This document shows, piece after piece, positions 37,418 through 48,102 of a DNA stretch of 64,000 bases. Position numbers and translations under genes: made by a program. The stretch covers positions 1 to 64,000 of the forward strand of contig MU839130.1 in NCBI GenBank assembly GCA_030685235.1, given 5' to 3'. The stretch's first letter is position 1. Each line of letters starts with the position of its first letter. The DNA is from Copromyces sp. CBS 386.78 (Eukaryota; Ascomycota; Sordariomycetes; Sordariales; Sordariaceae). The notes under the pieces are model-generated. The model saw only the letters and a program-made list of their open reading frames with translations. It was not told the origin of the DNA and ran no database searches.

Positions 37418-40400
37418 TCATAAAGCCCACTCCTCCTTATCCTCATTCTCTTTGACGAACGGTTCATCGATCCGCTTGACAGCGTACTCGCTGCACAGGA
37501 TACTGTTGTTTTCACACACAATGTTAGCACAACTAAACCGCTTCAAAGTTTCCTCACCTTCAATGACACTCGGAAAAAAAAATGTAAAAAAAAAAAAGAA
37601 ATAGGAAAAAAGAAAAAGAAAAAAGACTTACCAAGCCTCCCCAACCAACCCATCCAACTCCCCAATCATCTCCTCCCTCTTCCTCCCCTTCACAAGCCCC
37701 CTACTAATCTGCACCTGACACTCCTTAATCCTCTTCGCCTTGCCCGGCCCCGCCTGCTCTAGCACTCTCTTCCCCAAACAATCCGAATGAAAAGCGTGTT
37801 GACAAGGAAACACGAAAAACTGCCTTGACAAAAGCGGCAAGCTGCACAGATAGCATCTCTCTCCAGGTTCCACGATCGCGTACCGCTGGTCTAGAGCGGC
37901 GATGTCGACTTTAATGTTGGCGGCTGTTGCGGCGCTCTCGTCCATTTCGCGACGTAACGAGTCAATGTTGCGCGAGTATTCCTCTAAAGCGGCGCAGATT
38001 TCTTCTTTGAAGTCGTCGATAACGACGAAATCGGGAAAGAAGGGGATGAGGTCTTCTATTTTTAACAAGTCGCAGCGGCGGAGGAAGTCGATGGCGGTTT
38101 TGATGCCGTTGGATTGGGAGATTACTTTTTTCGCGACGGCGAGCCAGAGCTTTTTGCGCAGCGGTGGGTTGGAATGGGCGCGCTCGGCAACGATGATGGC
38201 TAGGTCTATTTCGTCATGGGCTAAGGCTAGTTGGACTGCTTGTAGGTACTGTCCCATCGAGGTGTAGATGTGCGCGCAGGAGAGCACTCGATGGTGCTGG
38301 ATGCACAGGCGGAGAGCGAAGTCCGGGTCGAAGCGGGGCTCGTCCCCTTGGGATTCGAGGTAGGAGAGCAGGGCGGATTCGTCCTTGGACGTGGACGGAT
38401 GGGCGGCGTAAATGGAGACGAGTGTGTTATGCACGGCGGAGTCGGAGGACTGGAGCTGATTAACGACGTAGAGGAGGTAGCGGATCGCTTGATTTTGGGA
38501 GAGAGATCCCTTGTAGTTTCGGTCGTATTCTAGGAGGGCTGGAATTAGGTTGCGCGGCTCGAGGTTGGCTTGTCGCATGAGGATGTCGACGAGTTCCGAG
38601 GCGACGTGCGTCATGAGGACGGTGCTGTAGCGGTAGAAGACCTCCGGGTCGGTCTGGCGTTGGAGAACCCGGAGGGCTTCGGACCATCGCTCTCGCTGGA
38701 CCCAGTATGAGAGTACGAAGTGGTAGTCGTTGATGGCGTCGGCGTAGTAAAGGAGCTCCTCTTCGCGGCCATGGCTGCCAATGACTGCGTATACGGTTTT
38801 GCGGTCAAGGTCCGATTTGTGTCTGTTGACAAATTCCTGATACTCTGCTCGCACAGCGTCTAGCTGCTCTTTCGTTTGTGTCGGGTTGAGTGTCTCAGAA
38901 AGCTCAGCCCTGGTGATGATGGTATCATCGAGTGAGTTGAGCTTGGCCATAAATATTTCTATCAGCCAGCTTGCTATCATTTGCCTTTGCATGATATAGC
39001 TCTTCTTGAAGGTCGAAAGTTTTCCCACAAGATACTTGCGAAGCGCATCAGGCTGGTTGTGGTCAATGAAGGCGAGTGCCACTTCCTCGAATGGCTTGCT
39101 GCTCTTCCCATATACTCCGGCGGCCTCGTTGAACTGCCCCTTGCTGAGAAGATAATCGCCCGATGCCATCGCGACCGCATCTTTTTGTTCTGGAGTATGA
39201 GCATGTTTGAGGGCCGCGTCGAACTTCTTCAACTTTAGCATGATCTTCCATATGTCCCTGTCTTCGTCCCTTGGGACGATCTCAAAGATCTCTTGCGATG
39301 TGAACAGCCAGTATGTGTTCTTTTGAACATCGACACATAGACCAATGGCCTTTTGTCCTTGGTTGAGGATCACTTGGTCATATACTATTTCCCCCGTCAA
39401 CCGGTTAGCGGCCACCACTCGGTCGCCTATTAAGCTGATGATATGCCAGTGCGTAAGCGCAATGGCGTTAATGTAGTCGTTAGAAGCTGTCATTCTCCGC
39501 CCTCCAGCCCTTTCTGGAGTCGTCAGCAGCGCCCTGGGCAGGAGCTGGGCCTCATTGAAGACCTTGTTGCCCAACTCCGAGGTGAAAGGGCCAAGCAGGA
39601 GTTGCCCATGGTAGATTCCATGTGATGATAACCAGGCAAAGACCCTCTCGTTTACATCACCATCATGGGGTCGGGTGCTGTCCTGAAGAGTATCCGGGGA
39701 GATGACCAGATCTGATGCCGCTGCCGTAGCTGCCGTCGACCGTGGAAGCTCATGAACAACGGGCTGCTCGGCTTCGAACAGCTTTGAGTAGATTGAACCA
39801 CTTCCGTCATTCTTGCCAACTTTGCCCACTAGGTGGAACAGCCTGCTCTGGGTACTGATCATGATGCGTCTGGTGTCGGTCCCGGCGCCGGGTAAGGTAT
39901 CCACCCAAAGACCGGTAACAGGACCATCCGGAAGTTTGTGCAGGACCTTTAGGTATTTCTCCTCTTTGCGGTAGAATTCGGTCGAGTGCTCGATGTAGCC
40001 TTCGTATACGTTGCCGTCGGCTCCGCCGATGAGGATCTCGCGCGTCGAGGCGGTAGGCAGCGAGGGGTTCCAGGCGATGCTCTCGATAGAAACTCCTCGT
40101 AGCCGGCCTAGAGGGCGGGGATGGCGCGACTGCGAGTGCAGGTAGTAGTTCTCGCCTTGAGATGTGCAGATGATGAGATGGGAGGCGGTCGGGTCGAGGA
40201 ACATGCGCCGGATCACGCCAACTTCGGTCGGCTTCTTGGGAAGGTCGATATCTGTGCATGGTTTGTGTATTAGCGCGACATGTCCGTTCCCCGCTAGCTT
40301 CAGAGTTTCCGCCTACCGTCGATGTCTTCGGGCTTGTTCAGGTCGATGCGCAGAATGCGCCCGTTGGAGAGGGCCAGGATCAGGACATTGTTGGCTGTCT

Positions 40401-40533
40401 GGGCCGAGACGAAGTCGGCGGCTATGGAGAATTGAAGCTGGACCTGCTCGACATCGAAGATGGGTAGTAGTTCGTCTGCGAGACCGGGAACATCGCTCGA
40501 GGCCACGAAGCCGTTGGACGGGTCGAAGGCCAT
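37418..40533 (-). CDS. vps18: Vacuolar protein sorting protein VPS18 (Pep3), HOPS/CORVET core subunit
   Basis: Three exons on the minus strand: 40533-40317, 40251-37632 and 37502-37418. Introns of 65 and 129 bp and matching phases give 973 residues. The N-terminal half is the Pep3/Vps18 beta-propeller (GRILRIDLNKPEDI across the first junction, then RRMFLDPTASHLI). The middle is a clathrin-heavy-chain-type helical repeat region (FIDHNQPDALRKYL, SYWVQRERWSEALRVL, CIQHHRVLSCAHIY). The C-terminus is a RING-like domain from about residue 872 (CYLCSLPLL, then FPCQHAFHSDCL). Its last zinc pair (CILCSEYAVKRIDEPF) is supplied by the short third exon. Retaining intron 2 gives a stop right after GEAW and loses that pair, so the spliced model is preferred. 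VPS18 is shared by HOPS and CORVET tethers for endosome/vacuole fusion. Confidence 0.93.
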
Positions 40534-40887
40534 GATGGTGGTTCGAGCGTGTGGTTGTTGGGTTGCCGGCGCCGTTGTTCCTTATCGCCCGATCAGTAGG
40601 CTTTCATGGTCGAGTTGCGCCGAGTCCTTTGTAGCGGCCGCGCAGTTCACTGGTTGCGCGTACAGCTTCGCTCTCAGATACGAGATAGCGGATGACGTTT
40701 CGATAGGCTGCGAGCGGTACGGGAAGTATCTACGTACATGCACTGGAACGTGAAGTTGGAATAAAGTAGAGATGACAAGAGATCCTGTTGTTGATACCTA
40801 TGAGCTACCTAGCGCGATAGAGGTCACAACAGCTGGCAGGGACAAAGCCAAGTACCACTATGTACGCAACCCCGCGCCCATGGACCT

Positions 40888-40902
40888 CTAACCCTAACCC
40901 TC
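40888..40902. promoter_or_regulatory. Telomere-repeat-like AACCCTAACCCT motif upstream of VPS18
   Basis: Two tandem TAACCC units on the plus strand lie about 360 bp upstream of the VPS18 ATG. Such AACCCTA boxes act as binding sites for Myb-type telomere-repeat-binding factors in some fungal promoters. Function here is inference from the motif alone. Confidence 0.3.
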
Positions 40903-42290
40903 AATATTGCCAACAATTCTGGCCGAACAGCGCACGGACTTGATGCCTACGGTACCCGATGGTGATACACACCTAGCTGCTGACCGCACCGGAGCCGGGC
41001 TTTAGGTAAAAGTTCAGACCGGAATCTTGCTCGGCGGTTCGCAAGACCGATGGTACACATTCGGTACACATTCAGAGAGCAGAGGCAGAACAAGAGGGCA
41101 GTCCGTATCGAATTCATCACGTCGGAAATTTGCTGTCGGGCTGTGCCGCCGCGGCGCATCGACCATCGGGAGTCCTCCCGGCGGTGTTCCCTGTCCGTTC
41201 TCGTCAGTCTCACGGCATCATGGCCTTACGTCGGGGTTGGAGTCCTCTTTTTTTTCAGTCTTTACACCTGAGGCCTCTCAACCCCAATTGCCTTCCGTCA
41301 CTTTTTTCTGTACGCCAGATGCAGTGATGTTTCCCTACTATCGTCCGCGCAGCCATCATGCATCGATCAGTATTTCCATCAACCGCTGTTGAACCTTGAT
41401 GGCAGTGGTTTTTTGCGGGGATGCTTTTCGTTCATGGGCCTCTCCCAGCAGTTTCCTAGTGTAGTCCCGGTCCCTGGGCACCGCACAGCACGCAATCCAT
41501 ACTCCACTGTTTCCACCGCTCCGAAACACACCAAACGGCAATCCACCAATGGATGGGAATCCCTACCACGTTTCTGTGAAGATTGGAGGAAAGAACGAAG
41601 GAACCAGTGGAACCTCTGGAACCTCGGATATTGATGTTTTGGCCAATCAGAAGTCTTCATCATCATCACGGTCAGATGCAAAGTAGCATGGTGATATTGG
41701 ATTCCAGTACGTAGCAGGAGCGGATGGACGATACGAGGGAGCAGCGTGTAACCTTACAAATGGCCTGGTTGTGCCGTCGCGTTGCAGGATGAGCCAAATC
41801 CTTAGCAACCGGGGTGGGAAATGAGGGCTTTGGTTGTGGGAACCAAGGATTCTAGTGCCGCCGAAGGAATGAATGGAATGGAAGGCGATCATCACTCAGT
41901 CTCCCAGTGTTGTGTTCAGGGTCCTAGACAGCCCTCGTGCTTGGAATACGATGTCATTGTCTTTCCACGTTCACCCAAAGTTCAAAGGAGGCTCAGAATT
42001 AAGGTTTTGTTTCAAAGTGATTGCATTCAACTATCATTGTCATAACGCTTGATGATCAAGAGCAATTATAGTTTAATAAATACAAGATAGGATGAGTATT
42101 CTAATCCACGTAATCTTTCGCACGCTGTCATATGCTAGTAGAAAGAATATCCGCTCATTCCCCGAAAAAACAGATACAAACAAAGAGACTCATGAGTCCG
42201 GCAATGGTATAACAAGATCGTCTTTATATTCGAGTAGTGTACGGTGTATGTAAACCAAAACAGAAATAAAGATGATGCTCGCCATGGTAC

Positions 42291-42327
42291 ATATGTATAT
42301 ATATATGTATATATATATATATATATA
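42291..42327. repeat. TA-rich microsatellite
   Basis: About 37 bp of alternating TA with two ATGT interruptions, located 3' of the GPI-protein gene. Confidence 0.8.
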
Positions 42328-42603
42328 AATTGGTGCTTTCCTCTCTCTCGTCCCGGAATGACCAGCGCGCCCGGCTTCAAAAAGGATATACATGAAAAGA
42401 CTTGATCGATGTCATGAAAATATTGATATGTGTCGCGGTTGCGCCCCATGAAATGGTAAGCCATCCAGGCCTTCTTCTGCTGCTCCTTAAAACCCAAAGA
42501 TATCAAAGATACAAAAGAAACTGCTGATTCTGCGTCGTCCGAAGGTCGATTCCGAACCACACATTGTTAAACTCCTCGAGTTCGTCGTCACTTAAAAGCG
42601 AAT

Positions 42604-43338
42604 TTAAGCGAGGAAGACGGTGAGGAGACCGGCAGCAGCGGCGAGGAGGGCAGAGCCGGCCATGGCACCGGCACCGGCGGTGACGGGAGCGGAGGGGCTG
42701 GGAGAGCCGGTGGTGGGGACGGTGCCGTTGCCAGCGGGAGGGGCGGAGAAGCCGGCGGAGGGGCTGGCAGGGGGGTTGACGGGGGGAACGACAACGGAGG
42801 CGGTGGCGCAAGGCACCTCGACGGTCTCGTAGATCACGGTGGGGATGACGGTGGTGATCTGGGTGGAGATGGTCTTGACAGAGTAGCCGGGGCACTCAGG
42901 AGCAACGGGAGCAGCGGTGCTCAGGGTGGTGGGAGGGAGGACAGTGACAGCGGGCTGGGACTGGACGGGAGCCGCGGTGGTGCTGTTGGAGAAGGCAGCG
43001 GTGGAGCTGGCACCAACGGCGGGGGCGGAGGTCTCAGTCACAGGGGCGACGGTGGTCCCAACAGGGACGGTCTCGGTGACGACCTGGGTGGAGTGGGCCG
43101 GGCAGTTGGGGACCGAGGGAGGGCACTGGGTGATAGTGCGGACCGTGGTGCTGTAGATGGTGGAGGTGGTGACGGGGTAGACCGACGAGGTGACAACGGT
43201 GCTGTGAGCAGGGCAGTTGGTCACCGTGGGGGCGCACGAGGTGATGGTGACATAGTCGGTCGAGTAGACGGTGGACTGGGCAGCATCCTCAGCGAGGACG
43301 GCACCGGCCATGACAAGAGCAGCAGCGGAGAAACGCAT
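42604..43338 (-). CDS. GPI-anchored-type Ser/Thr-rich cell-wall protein
   Basis: A single exon of 244 residues with its start at the ATG at 43338. The N-terminus MRFSAAALVMAGAVLAED is a clear signal peptide with a cleavage-like AEDA site. Two tandem modules follow, each with TVYST/TIYST, an ITSC or ITQC cysteine, CAPTVTNCPAHS or CPPSVPNCPAHS, and TVVTS or QVVTE. A third, weaker CPGYSVKTISTQITTVIPT unit is near residue 150. A Ser/Thr/Ala/Pro-rich stretch leads to a hydrophobic C-terminus (GSALLAAAAGLLTVFLA) preceded by small residues, the usual GPI-attachment layout. Role in the wall and O-glycosylation are inferred. Codon use is strongly biased to C/G-ending codons, as in highly expressed Neurospora genes. 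Confidence 0.88.
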   Translation of the reverse strand: MRFSAAALVMAGAVLAEDAAQSTVYSTDYVTITSCAPTVTNCPAHSTVVTSSVYPVTTSTIYSTTVRTITQCPPSVPNCPAHSTQVVTETVPVGTTVAPVTETSAPAVGASSTAAFSNSTTAAPVQSQPAVTVLPPTTLSTAAPVAPECPGYSVKTISTQITTVIPTVIYETVEVPCATASVVVPPVNPPASPSAGFSAPPAGNGTVPTTGSPSPSAPVTAGAGAMAGSALLAAAAGLLTVFLA

Positions 43339-46300
43339 TTTGTCGGTTGGGGGTTGTTGTAAAAAGGGGTGGGTTCTGGAAGAACGGTGTAGTTGGGTCT
43401 TTGAGAAAAGAGTGTTATTAAAGCAGATGCTTGAGCGTTGGTAAAGAGTGGACGACCGAAGTCAAAGTTTGAGTCTGAAGCTAGAAGTTGGCTTGTTGGC
43501 TGGGGAAGAAAGAAGAGAAAGGAGATGGATAGGTCGAGGAATCCCAAGTGTTAAATATCCAACATGGCATCCATCTGCCCAGGCTCTCCAAGCCCTTGCC
43601 GTCCACTTCGCGGGTTGACCCCAGCAGTTCTTAGTTGGGGTCCTGGCACCCACATTCACCCACCTTGCAGAGGGGGAAATTAACGTTGCCATGATGGACA
43701 CTAGTTCCAGGGGTTCGGTGGAGGACACTCATCCCCTGTCTTCTTCCCTCTGCCCTCGACGTAGCATCGGCGTAGCATCTAGTAGCATCACGCTCACCTC
43801 CACGCCGTGCTAGCACTGGCTAGCCCCGGGCGTGTAGAAAACATTGGTCCAATGGCGGCCGACCAACGGTGGCTTCCCATCATGCGTGGCGCAAATCGCC
43901 GTACCAATTCGAGCAGGCCAGCAACAAGGGTCAATCACCACTTGTTCAACCGCTGAAGAGACGCCTGCGACGCTTGCTGGCATCCATGGCCGTAGCAAGC
44001 AAGCGCAACGCTCAATCATGATTTGGCAGCCCTCCCAACGCTCATGTACTAGTTAAGGGATGACTCTTCTGCCATTCATTCATTCATCCACACTTCCTCT
44101 TGACAGTGAAATGGCAGAGCGACACAGCTGCTGACGGGCAACGGTACAACGGCTTATGCTGTCGGCGCATCGACGGCGTCATCTCTCTTCCTCCGGCCGG
44201 TTGAATGCACCCAACCCATTACGGTGCATCCTGCAAATGGTCTGTGATCAATTTAGCAAGAATACCCGCACATGTGAGAATGTTGGCCAATGTTTGGCTC
44301 TCCGCTTTGTCTTTCGCCCAGCGCCTCTGGGGAAGTCCTGGGAAGCCAATTTCGGCTGCTGAAAGGTGTGTGTGGTTCCCTCGGTTCTTCACATGAGCCG
44401 CCATACTATTGTGTTGAGACACACAGAACCATAGGTATCCAGCTTGAAGATGGTCCGTAACAGCGTGTGATGGCTGGTGTCGACACTGTCGATAACCTAC
44501 CTAGACAAGGAAGGCAAGGTAACGAAGAGAGTGCTAAAGGTTAGGGCGACGTGGGTAAGAGATGGCGGTCAATGAGAGGCGGAAATTCATGATGGGGACC
44601 GGACAGGCATCGTCCCCGGAGATTGAAGCCCTGTGAAGAGGAATTCCGGCATATCAAGAGGCTAAATCGACCTCCCACTTCCCGCTTGTTCGGTCCCCTA
44701 GCAGGTAACCATGTTGTAGATACTAAATTTTATGGCCTTCATCATCGCCAACTCCAATCTCCGGTAGCCGTTGACCGTGACCTGCACGTTGGCTTGACCA
44801 AAGGTTTGCTTCTCACAAAGGACCGACGGAGCCAAGTGGTGGAAGTCAAGATGAAGAGACCGGGGGAGGGTTCTGAAGGGATTCCGAATCTTGATTGAGA
44901 GCAGCAAACTGAAGGTTCCCCGTCCCCGTGTGCTGGGAAGTGTGCTGGGAAGTGTGCTGCACCAAAAGGTGTGGAGGTGGAGATGGCGCTTTGATGGAGC
45001 CAATGGGGCCCGTCCAAAGATGGTGGGTCCATGCTACCCCACTATGTATGCAGGTACCGTCCAAATCTAGCAGGCGCGGTTGGATGTCCTTTCCCTGGCG
45101 AAACGCAAGCGAGATCACAATTTTACGGGGACGACACTTTGCGACTTGGGAGTTCATTGGTTGACTCTTTCCACATTTGATTTGCACATCGAGCTCCTGC
45201 CCATCTCCGCGTCCTGTTCGAAGCTGTCCACCGCTCAATCTTTTGCCAAATGAGCTTCTCCAGACATGGCCTCACTGGGCCTTGTCTGACGATCTCTAGA
45301 CAACACGACCAGACGGCTGTTTGATAAACCTCCTTGCCTCTGGAGAGCGTCCCCCTCATCAGGAAATCAATGGACGGCGAGCCTTGTGCGCTTCTGGAGT
45401 CGTTCGCGTCATCGAGTGCCGTCTCTCGCATAATCGATCGACACCGTTTCCCCTTTTCCTCGGTCCTGTTATTCAGCGCATACCCCCACTTTCATCTTTT
45501 TATATCTGGGGGCAATGAAACAACATTTCGTCTCTGGCTGGCCACCATGACTGAAGATCTATTCTAGATCCTCGACCTGCATCTTTCTGGAACGATTTCA
45601 CGACATGGGGCACTGTTCACCACTCAACACCATAAGCATACCTCCCAGCCACCTACCGACCAGGTCACAATAAAGACTCAACAGTGCCAAACTTGTAGAC
45701 GCTTTGGCTTCTGTTGGCCTTGTTGGCTCCCGTCCCGTCACGGTCCCCAATGTCACAACGCCAATGTTACCCAGCGGCTTCGCTTCCTGACAGGAAAAGC
45801 TTAATCAAATAAGCAAGCCCGTCAAGTCTCCCCAGTGCTCATTTCAACACCATGCCAGGCCCGGGCGAGCCTTAATTTCCACCCCACAAAATGGCTTCGA
45901 ATCGCAATGCTCGAATCTCTCGGCAGCGGCAAGGCGGAGTTCTGTATCCACTTCGTGATCTCTTCTTCAATATCCAAATTCATGCTCGACCCTGGACGAC
46001 TCATGGTTTCCCGGTCCCTTCTTCTTGCTTCTGATTTAGAACCTTGGAACCCCTATATACCCGCTGTCACCGCCGGTTTGATATGTTGAAGACCGTCTAG
46101 ATGGTTTTGGACAGTGTTTTGCATCCGTCGTGGTGAGGATTATCGAGAATTCCAGTCGCTACGCTGCAGACTTTTTGTTTTCTTCGATGAAACTGCTAAC
46201 TCGTGCTGAAATCAACACCAGACTAGTCTATAGGAAAGATTCTCTCTAGCAAAGCCACAGGGGTTTTTGGAGCAAAGTTGTCAGTTGGCTCTCGCACGCC

Positions 46301-48102
46301 TTTCCGATATAAACATATTCAAGGACACGATATGTGAAATTTGACCTACCTCAGATTGATTTGGGCGTTCAGCTTCGTTAGGGAAGGTCAAGTGTCCTTG
46401 CCTTTCTGTTTCACGATCGAATATCGCAGTATTGCCTTCCTTCATCCTCCCGGCCAATCATCGAGGTCAGCGAGCCGGATTCAAACAGTATACTTATCCA
46501 AACAGGACGACAACTCACACATACGGTCATCCGGTGGCAGGGCAAGAGGGATCATGCCCTCGAAGACAAGCGTCTTTTGACATACCGCGACTGTTATGAC
46601 AGCATCGTCAGCCGCATGGCCACACATCAAAAGAAAGCTAACATATAGTCCTGGCATGCGGTATGGTCTCGGTGGCGTCTCGGGTAAGCATGCTTTTTCA
46701 TTCAAAGGCTTTGTCAGCAACCATGTAACTAATACCGCCAAGAACAGGAAACCATATCAGCCATCATTCGACGTCGACGAAACCACGATCGTTTGACAAC
46801 ATATGAGACAGTTGACGGCATCTCAACGAAGACTCGATTTCACCGAAGAGCCAAGTACACCGGCCCAAAACAAACGCATTGCAAAACATTCCCCGCAGCC
46901 GACCAGCACAGCCCGACTCTGGGCCGGGGGCAACCATGGGGCTTGGGCGGATATACCTTATTGTGATAAGCGTTCATATGGCCCGATACTTGTCAAGACC
47001 TCTGGAGCTCAGCTTATGAGGGCGAGAACCTCCGTCAGAAAAGTCAAGACCTTGAATTGTTGGGGAATCTTACATTGGCGATGCAAAGTATGCTTCCCTA
47101 CAGGGAAAGCGTCGTTGAAACTCAAGCATGGCGTTGTTCAACACTTGGACCCTGCAGAACTTCCGTCGTGGCTTGTATCGTCAACGGTCATCCTTTACGA
47201 GTACCTGGGGACGGGTAGGGCTGGGTAACGAGGAACGGCTTGACGATGTGGTGTGAAAGAGTGGTGGGCGGCCTACGACCACATCAGACTACGCGACGCT
47301 ATTACGCTTTAGGCCATTCAAGAGCCAGACGACGTCCAACACGCGTGAGAACCCAATAACGAACGCCATCGTCATTGGCCGGTTGCGACATCCAAGGTTC
47401 GCGTGGTCCGTGCACGCTCCAACACCAACCTCCCATGGTATCATCGTCGCCAGCCATTGGCCTCCTTGGTTGCCTTGGTGCTGAGCCTCTTTTCTGCGCA
47501 ACGAATGCGCAGCATCATCCTCAACCCGGCTTATGTCTTGTACCATGTCTGCTCCTCGAGATGGCGACCTCCCCGCGCTCGGAATCATGGATGGAATCGT
47601 ACTTGTACAACTGGGCACTCGCTCACTTCCTCTTCATTACTTACCAACAACCTGGGAAAAAGAACATCGATTTTCATTAGCTGCGGTTTGTCCTACTCCA
47701 ATATCGGAAGAGCCTCCCAAGACTCATCCTCACCGTTATCGCTTTCACCCTTATTTACTACCAGACCTCCTTATCACTTCGATCATTAGATCCCCATAAG
47801 GCATTACGACTAGCGTTTCATCTGTCAAACAATACGCCCAAGTGGTCTCCAGCTCTTTCTCGACCCCGCATCAACATCTGCCCAGCCCCTTGGAGTGCGT
47901 GGTTGCCTAAGCTGGCCATCGACAAGGAAGTTAAAGGAATTCGTCCGACGCGAGTTGTGACCATTTTTGAGCATATCAAGGTCCAACAACCCCCCCGACA
48001 GAGTCTACTCGAGGTCTGCTTGTAGACATTTCTCCTCCTTTCTCAGTTCGAGTATGAGGACTAATACACCTCAGGGTATCCCGTGTGGCTATTATCTTGC
48101 GT
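43339..48102. other. 4.8-kb gap with no gene I can support
   Basis: Only short frames on both strands. One plus frame is fairly free of stops in parts of 46.7-47.96 kb and ends with a hydrophobic stretch (LILTVIAFTLIYY) and a basic tail. It is interrupted near 46965 and again around 47220 and 47680, and I recognise no family, so it is not listed as a gene. A 13-bp GTGCTGGGAAGT-type unit occurs about 2.5 times at 44930-44960. Confidence 0.45.

Larger units (their letters stand above)
40534..42603. other. Intergenic region between VPS18 and the GPI-protein gene
   Basis: 5' flank of VPS18 and 3' flank of the cell-wall protein gene. It contains a short telomere-like CTAACCCTAACCCT at about 40888-40901 and a TA/ATGT microsatellite at about 42291-42327. 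No gene seen. Confidence 0.5.
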
